This document shows, in pieces, positions 59,029-64,000 of a stretch of 64,000 nucleotides of DNA. The first letter of the stretch is position 1; each line of letters starts with the position of its first letter. The stretch covers positions 62,001 to 126,000 of the forward strand of contig NZ_BAMT01000008.1 in the NCBI RefSeq assembly GCF_000617925.1. The letters run 5' to 3'. A program made the translations under genes and the position numbers. The notes under the pieces were generated by a model, which was given only the letters and a program-made list of their open reading frames with translations, was not told the DNA's origin and searched no databases. This DNA is from Methylobacillus glycogenes JCM 2850. Its GTDB lineage: Bacteria; Pseudomonadota; Gammaproteobacteria; Burkholderiales; Methylophilaceae.

Positions 59029-59923
59029 GTCAGCAGGCAGGACTGGTGAAAATCAGATTGAGGATAAGAGTACAGACAGCCTGTTTACCCGGGTACGCCA
59101 TGCATTGAAATTTAGATTGGTGCAGGTCAAGGCCATACAACCGCTGTCTGCCAGCATGGTCAGGGTGACTTTGGCCGGGGAGGATTTACACGATTTTGCC
59201 TCTAGCGCTTTTGATGACCATGTCAAAGTGTTCTTCCCGCAGCCTGGGGAGGACAAGCCAGTGTTGCCCAGCATGGGCGCAGAAGGCCCGGTATTTGCTG
59301 CGGGCGTGGCCAAGCCGGAAGCGCGGGATTTCACGCCACGGCGATTTGACCCCATCGCAGGCGAGCTGGATCTGGAGTTTGCCTTTCACCCCGAGCTGGG
59401 GGCCACACACTCTGGCCCGGCCGCGCGTTGGGCAGCGCAAGTCAAACCAGGCCAGTATCTGGGCATAGGCGGCCCTAGAGGCTCTAGGGTATTAAACCAG
59501 TCATTCGATTGGTGGTTGCTGATAGGCGACGAAACCGCACTGCCTGCCATAGGCCGCAGGCTGGAGGAGTTGCCAGCAGATTCGCAGGTCACAGTGCTGC
59601 TGGAGGTAGAAAACGCCGCCGCACGCATTGCCTTACCAGAAACAAGCGCTGCAACAGTTAGCGCTGCAACAGTAAGCGCTGTAACAGTACAAGTGCAGTG
59701 GCTATACCGTGAGGCTGGAAGCGATCAGGACTTGCTGGCAGCACTGCGGCAGTGGCAGCCTCCTGCAGGGCGTGGCTTTGTCTGGGCGGCTGGGGAATAT
59801 AGCAGCATGCAGGCGGTGCGCGAGATTCTGCTACAGCAGCATGCGCTGGATAAACGCTATCTGCGCGTAGCCAGTTACTGGAAGCGCGGCGTACAAAACG
59901 CCCACGAAAAAATCGAAGGCTAA
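59018..59923 (+). CDS. yqjH: Siderophore-interacting ferric-chelate reductase, YqjH/ViuB-like
   Basis: This 301-residue FAD-dependent reductase has an N-terminal FAD-binding barrel: VRVTLAGEDLHDFASSAFDD with HVKVFFP, then FTPRRFDPIAGELDLEFAFH. An NADPH-type domain follows with WWLLIGDETALPAIGRRLEE, FVWAAGEYSSMQAVREILLQ and the C-terminal RVASYWKRGVQNAHEKIEG. These match siderophore-interacting proteins that release iron from ferric chelates. A short repeat, SAATVSAATVSAVTV, sits near residues 211-225 between strands. AAGGAGGGG precedes ATG 59018. It is coupled to the upstream PadR gene, so metal-dependent control is expected. Confidence 0.9.
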   Translation: MVSESAGRTGENQIEDKSTDSLFTRVRHALKFRLVQVKAIQPLSASMVRVTLAGEDLHDFASSAFDDHVKVFFPQPGEDKPVLPSMGAEGPVFAAGVAKPEARDFTPRRFDPIAGELDLEFAFHPELGATHSGPAARWAAQVKPGQYLGIGGPRGSRVLNQSFDWWLLIGDETALPAIGRRLEELPADSQVTVLLEVENAAARIALPETSAATVSAATVSAVTVQVQWLYREAGSDQDLLAALRQWQPPAGRGFVWAAGEYSSMQAVREILLQQHALDKRYLRVASYWKRGVQNAHEKIEG

Positions 59924-59970
59924 AGCTCACCCTGGTCAGGCGGCGGACAAATTTGCCGCCTGGGCAGGGG

Positions 59971-60354
59971 CTAAAGGCTTTGATCAGCCGCCTGCGCTGG
60001 GCTGATTAGCTTGTCATGACCCACCAGCTTGCCATTGGTATAAGCCAAATAATGCTCTATAGCCGCCAGCCGCAATGGCGCGGCATCTGCCGCCACCAGC
60101 GGATGATCCAGCGATTCCTCGCGCAGTTTGTAGATGGGGTTCAATTCCAGATTGTTGAGTGAAGATAGCGACTCAAAGCGCAGGCAGGCGATGCGCTCGC
60201 TTTCAAGATAAAAATTCACGCTGAACATCTGCTCTACGCTCATGCGCAACACCGTGGACTGGCTGTTGCTGGCTAAATCGGTATCAGCCTCAGTATGGCC
60301 AAGCCTCACTTGGTAATCGCGCTTGTTAAGGGGCTGGAGTTCTAGGATGGGCAT
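59971..60354 (-). CDS. Hypothetical protein
   Basis: I do not recognise this 127-residue protein. From ATG 60354 it reads MPILELQPLNKRDYQVRLGH, and later MSVEQMFSVNFYLESERIAC, then KLREESLDHPLVAADAAPLR and LAAIEHYLAYTNGKLVGHDK. It appears soluble and mixed alpha/beta, with no signal peptide. The frame is open seven codons further to 60375 (MSKKVSC), an alternative start. Composition is protein-like, and the region is otherwise uncovered. It is convergent with the reductase gene and divergent from the macroglobulin gene; the 268 bp to the latter shows no other gene. Confidence 0.55.
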   Translation of the reverse strand: MPILELQPLNKRDYQVRLGHTEADTDLASNSQSTVLRMSVEQMFSVNFYLESERIACLRFESLSSLNNLELNPIYKLREESLDHPLVAADAAPLRLAAIEHYLAYTNGKLVGHDKLISPAQAADQSL

Positions 60355-60622
60355 GCAGGACACTTTCTTGGACAAGTACGCTGATTATCCTGGCTTACCT
60401 CAGAGCAATACAGATGCAGAATCTGACAATTACACCGTATCAGTGTTGGCCTACTGTAGGCGCTGAGCAACATGGCTGCGCAAGCTGAACAAATCTCGCT
60501 CTGGCTTGTAGGCGCAGCGTAGGCCAGACTATCATGTCCGCTGACTGGGCCAAATGCGGGCAAAGTGCTGCCAAAGTGCTAAACCTCAGTCTCAACCAAT
60601 AAAAAAACACCGGGAGATCACC

Positions 60623-63600
60623 ATGAAACTGCGACTGCTGACGGCTAGCCTCTTGTTACTGCTCTCTGTGGGCGGGCTAAAGACGGAGTTAGTGTCCAAG
60701 GTAGTGGCTGAAGAAGTGGCAGCAGGAGTGGCTGCCTTGGTCAAGGTGGACTCTTTCACGCCCCAAGGTGAAATCAAGGGCGTGCGCCAGGTGGTCGCGC
60801 GCTTCAGCGCGCCCATGGTGGCGTTTGGTGATCCGCGTTTGCCTGATCCATTCACGATTCAATGCCCGGCAACAGGCCATGGCCGCTGGGCCGATGATAG
60901 AAACTGGATCTATGATTTTGATGAAGATCTGCCCGCAGGCCTCAGCTGTAGTTTCAAGACCAAGCCAGGCATAAAAAATCCCGCACAGCAAAGCCTGCAG
61001 GCTGGCGAATATCGCTTCAATACGGGTGGGCCGCAGGTGTTGCGCACGCTGCCCAGGCAGGGCAGTAGCAATATTGATGAAGCGCAGATATTTTTGCTGG
61101 GTCTGGATACCCACGCCGATATTGCCAGCGTGCAGCAGCACGCCTATTGCAGCATCCCCATGTTGGGTGAGCGCATACCGCTGCAGATACTGGATGGCAC
61201 GCAACGCAGCCAGGTGCTGCGCGAAAATGCCGATGAGATCAAAGCCTTGTTCCGCGCCTGGGATAAACCAGCCCATAACAAGCAGGCGGTAGAAGAGCTG
61301 CCGCTGATTGCGGCCCGCTGTAGCCGCAAGCTGCCAACGGGTAGCGATGTCACTCTAGTGTGGGGCAAGGGTATACGCTCAGTCAGTGGCCTGGCGGCCA
61401 ACAATGAGCAGCAACTGACCTACCAGGTGCGTCCGGCCTTTAGTGCGCGCACGCACTGTAGCAAAACCAATGAAAAAGCGGGCTGTATTCCGGTACGGCC
61501 ACTGGTGCTGGCATTCAGCGCCCCGGTCTCACGGGCGTTGGCAGAGGCCATCAGGCTGCATGGGCTTGAGGGCAGCATGGAACCCAGGCTGAATGCGGAC
61601 GAGGGTGAAGATAGCATTAACAGCGTGGAATTCCCCGGCCCGTTCCAGCCCAATCAGGAAGTCAAAATCAGCCTGCCAGTCAATTTCCATGACGATGCGG
61701 GCCGCCATCTGGAAAACGCCCAGGCTTTCCCGCTCAAGGTCAGGATTGATGAAGACCCGCCGCTGATCAAATTCCCCTCCCGCTTCGGCATTCTGGAGTT
61801 GAATGCCCAGCCCATGCTGCCAGTGACGGTGCGCAATGTGGAAGCCGAGGTGCAGGGTGTGCAGTTACAGATTGCGCAAAAACAGCCAGAAAACAAGGCC
61901 AGCGGCAATAAATCAGCTGCTGCTAATAACAGCAAGGCCAGTGCTGGCCAGGGTTTATTGGGCAGGCTGGATAGTGATGACGACCGCGTGCTGGCAGAGT
62001 GGGTGCTGCGCATGAGTCAACGCTACAACTATAACGATGCGGAATATCGCGCATTTCAGAAGAAGCATGAGCGTCATCCACGTGAAGGTGAATTGCCCTT
62101 GTTGCTGGGCAAGCAGCATGCGGCCGAATTCAATGCGCAAGCCATCAAGCTACCCCTGAGCGTGATCAAACAGACGCCTGAACAAGCTGCCTACAAGCCG
62201 TTTGAGGTGCTGGGCATTCCTCTGGAAAAACCCGGTTTCTATGTGGTGGAGTTTGCCAGTAACAGGCTGGGGGCCGCGCTGCATGCAGAAAACAAGCCTT
62301 ATTACGTGGCTTCCAGTGCCCTGGTCACCAATATGGCGGTGCATCTCAAGGCCGGGCGTGAATCTTCCCTGGTGTGGGTGACGCAGCTGGACAATGCCAA
62401 GCCAGTGGCCAAAGCCGCTATCCGCGTGTCCACCTGCGATGGCCGCCCCCTATGGCAAGGCGAAACCGATGCCCAGGGCATGGCGCATATCAATGAAGAA
62501 TTGGCTGTATCCGCGCGGGAATACCAGGGCTGCGAAGGCTGGCTGGTCACAGCGCGCAAGGGCGAGGATATGTCCTTTATGCGCTCGGCCTGGGACGACG
62601 GCATCAGCCCCTGGCAGTTCAATCTGGGCGGTGGCGCCAGCGCCAGACCCTTGCTGGCACATACCGTACTGGATAGGCCTTTGTTCCGCGCGGGCGAAAC
62701 GGTGTCCATGAAGCACTTTCTGCGTTTGCACGCGAGCCAGGGGCTGAAGCTGCCCAAGGAGCATCCTAGTGTGGTGCTGATTTCTCATGATGGCAGTGGC
62801 GAGGAATATGAAGTCCCAATCAAATGGTCGGCCAGCGCGGGTACATCCACTTGGGTCATCCCCAAGGAGGCCAAGCTGGGCACTTACCGCCTGACGCTGA
62901 AGACCCAGGGCGAATGGCTGGATTCAGGCAGCTTCCGCGTTGAGCAGTACCGTGTGCCTTTGATGCAGGCGCAACTCAAGCCGCCAGCGCAGCCTGTGGT
63001 CAATGCCAGGCAGTTGAGCATAGATGCGCAACTGAATTATCTGGCAGGCGGTGCTGCGGCAGGTGCGCCAGTGAAATTCCGTAGCCGCATGGTGGATTAT
63101 CCGCAGCAATTTGCCGCCTATGACGATTTCACTTTCGGTGGCAGCGTGCCCAAGCTGGGCATAGAGGCGGTACAGCCTTATGACTATGAAGCCGAGGTGG
63201 AAGAGGGCTCAGGCACTGCGCAGGTCAAGGATTATGCGCCGCGCAGCGTCAGCATGACGCTGGATGAGCACGGCGGGGCACGCGTCAGCTTTGACAAGCT
63301 GCCGCAGGGCCAAGCGCCACGTGCGCTGGAAATTGAAATGGAGTATTCAGACCCCAACGGCAAGATACTCACCGCGGCTACCCGCGCTCTGGTGCTGCCC
63401 TCGGCTCTGGCGCTGGGCATCAAGCGCGAAGGCTATTACGCCAGCAAGGATAAGCTCAGTTTCAAGGTGCTGGCGCTAGACACGGCGGGCAAGCCTGTCT
63501 CTGGCCGCAAGGTGGCGGTGGAAGCCTATAGCCGCAAGACCCACGCTTACCGCAAGCGCATGCTGGGTGGCTTTTATGCTTATGAGCAAACCGCCAAGGT

Positions 63601-64000
63601 CGAGCGCCTGGGGGAAATCTGTAGCGGCAGCACCGATGCGCATGGTCTCTTGAGCTGCAATGATCCGGCACCGGACAGCGGCGAGCTGATACTGGTAGCC
63701 AAGGCCAAAGACCAGCAAGGCAATCAGGCCATTGCCAGCCAGGAGTTTTATGTGGCGGAAGAAGGCCACTGGTTTGATGCCACGCAAAGCGACCGCATCG
63801 ATATCCTGCCCAATAAACGTGAATACGAGCCGGGTGAAAAAGCCAGATTTGAAGTGCGCATGCCTTTCCGTGAGGCCACCGCACTGGTGACCATAGAGCG
63901 CGAAGGCGTGCTGGATGCCTTTGTGCAGCCCATCAGCGCCAAATCGCCGTATGTGGATGTGCCAATTGCTGAGCACTACGGCCCCAATGCCTATGTTTCG
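60623..64000 (+). CDS. Bacterial alpha-2-macroglobulin family protein (cut by window end)
   Basis: The frame is open from ATG 60623 to the last base, 1126 codons, so the C-terminus lies outside. An exported N-terminus (MKLRLLTASLLLLLSVGGLK) is followed by successive beta-sandwich regions. Early parts (QGEIKGVRQVVARFSAPMVA, CSFKTKPGIKNP) fit the bacterial MG1-type domain. Later ones (AGRESSLVWVTQLDNAKPVA, LDRPLFRAGETVSMKHFLRL, WVIPKEAKLGTYRLTLKTQG) are the MG/A2M_N signature shared with YfaS. The last residues EHYGPNAYVS match a conserved A2M strand. An Asn/Lys/Ala linker (NKSAAANNSKASA) lies near residue 432. Whether a CxEQ thioester follows cannot be seen. These proteins are thought to trap proteases at the cell envelope. 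Confidence 0.9.
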   Translation, partial: MKLRLLTASLLLLLSVGGLKTELVSKVVAEEVAAGVAALVKVDSFTPQGEIKGVRQVVARFSAPMVAFGDPRLPDPFTIQCPATGHGRWADDRNWIYDFDEDLPAGLSCSFKTKPGIKNPAQQSLQAGEYRFNTGGPQVLRTLPRQGSSNIDEAQIFLLGLDTHADIASVQQHAYCSIPMLGERIPLQILDGTQRSQVLRENADEIKALFRAWDKPAHNKQAVEELPLIAARCSRKLPTGSDVTLVWGKGIRSVSGLAANNEQQLTYQVRPAFSARTHCSKTNEKAGCIPVRPLVLAFSAPVSRALAEAIRLHGLEGSMEPRLNADEGEDSINSVEFPGPFQPNQEVKISLPVNFHDDAGRHLENAQAFPLKVRIDEDPPLIKFPSRFGILELNAQPMLPVTVRNVEAEVQGVQLQIAQKQPENKASGNKSAAANNSKASAGQGLLGRLDSDDDRVLAEWVLRMSQRYNYNDAEYRAFQKKHERHPREGELPLLLGKQHAAEFNAQAIKLPLSVIKQTPEQAAYKPFEVLGIPLEKPGFYVVEFASNRLGAALHAENKPYYVASSALVTNMAVHLKAGRESSLVWVTQLDNAKPVAKAAIRVSTCDGRPLWQGETDAQGMAHINEELAVSAREYQGCEGWLVTARKGEDMSFMRSAWDDGISPWQFNLGGGASARPLLAHTVLDRPLFRAGETVSMKHFLRLHASQGLKLPKEHPSVVLISHDGSGEEYEVPIKWSASAGTSTWVIPKEAKLGTYRLTLKTQGEWLDSGSFRVEQYRVPLMQAQLKPPAQPVVNARQLSIDAQLNYLAGGAAAGAPVKFRSRMVDYPQQFAAYDDFTFGGSVPKLGIEAVQPYDYEAEVEEGSGTAQVKDYAPRSVSMTLDEHGGARVSFDKLPQGQAPRALEIEMEYSDPNGKILTAATRALVLPSALALGIKREGYYASKDKLSFKVLALDTAGKPVSGRKVAVEAYSRKTHAYRKRMLGGFYAYEQTAKVERLGEICSGSTDAHGLLSCNDPAPDSGELILVAKAKDQQGNQAIASQEFYVAEEGHWFDATQSDRIDILPNKREYEPGEKARFEVRMPFREATALVTIEREGVLDAFVQPISAKSPYVDVPIAEHYGPNAYVS

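Overview
This window reads as a Gram-negative bacterial chromosome. Supporting genes are a beta-barrel porin, a TonB-dependent receptor, lipoproteins with lipoboxes and a periplasmic-type catalase-peroxidase. Codon use (frequent ATA-GGC and AGG) and gene content look like a betaproteobacterium, perhaps Methylophilaceae. That placement is an impression from gene content, not a computed result. I see no tRNA, rRNA, CRISPR array, IS transposase or prophage.

Layout. 1-948: end of a DUF2130-type coiled-coil protein. 1019-9927: complete high-affinity K+ uptake locus kdpFABC, an uncharacterised ORF, then kdpDE, with a KdpE-type box upstream. 9980-14623: porin, chemoreceptor, YghU-type disulfide oxidoreductase and DsrE-like protein. 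14770-23165: two LysR regulators divergent from metabolic genes, a BetT-type betaine/choline transporter and an MFS pump. 23166-23993: no gene; an inverted pair of about 256-bp structured repeat copies. 23994-32347: a two-armed lipid-modification locus around a TetR gene (two Cfa-type methyltransferases, FAD amine-oxidase-like protein, DUF1365, two chalcone-isomerase-like proteins, DUF2878, DUF1295, lipocalin). 32372-37308: uracil-DNA glycosylase, PsiF-like lipoprotein, oxyR, a small secreted repeat protein and katG. 37414-43680: a four-gene sensory operon (CHASE3 hybrid kinase, CheR, CheB, REC-kinase). 44083-46554: MarR, diguanylate cyclase, GNAT. 46555-51478: PIG-L deacetylase coupled to a TonB-dependent receptor. 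51785-58159: EamA transporter, LysR, pirin, YcaC, SrpA-like catalase, NAD(P)-binding protein and cupin. 58351-59923: YqjI/YqjH-like metal-responsive regulator and ferric reductase. 60623-64000: start of an alpha-2-macroglobulin gene, cut by the window edge.

The window is rich in envelope and oxidative-stress functions: OxyR/KatG, SrpA, YghU, pirin/YcaC, lipid remodelling and iron-linked YqjHI. It also holds osmotic functions (Kdp, BetT).

A dominant technical feature is that at least fifteen otherwise well-conserved genes are split by frameshifts. All but one equal the loss of one base in the coding direction, several of them in short G or C runs. I treat these as probable sequence-assembly deletions and annotate the intact reading across them, while noting that real pseudogenisation cannot be excluded from sequence alone.
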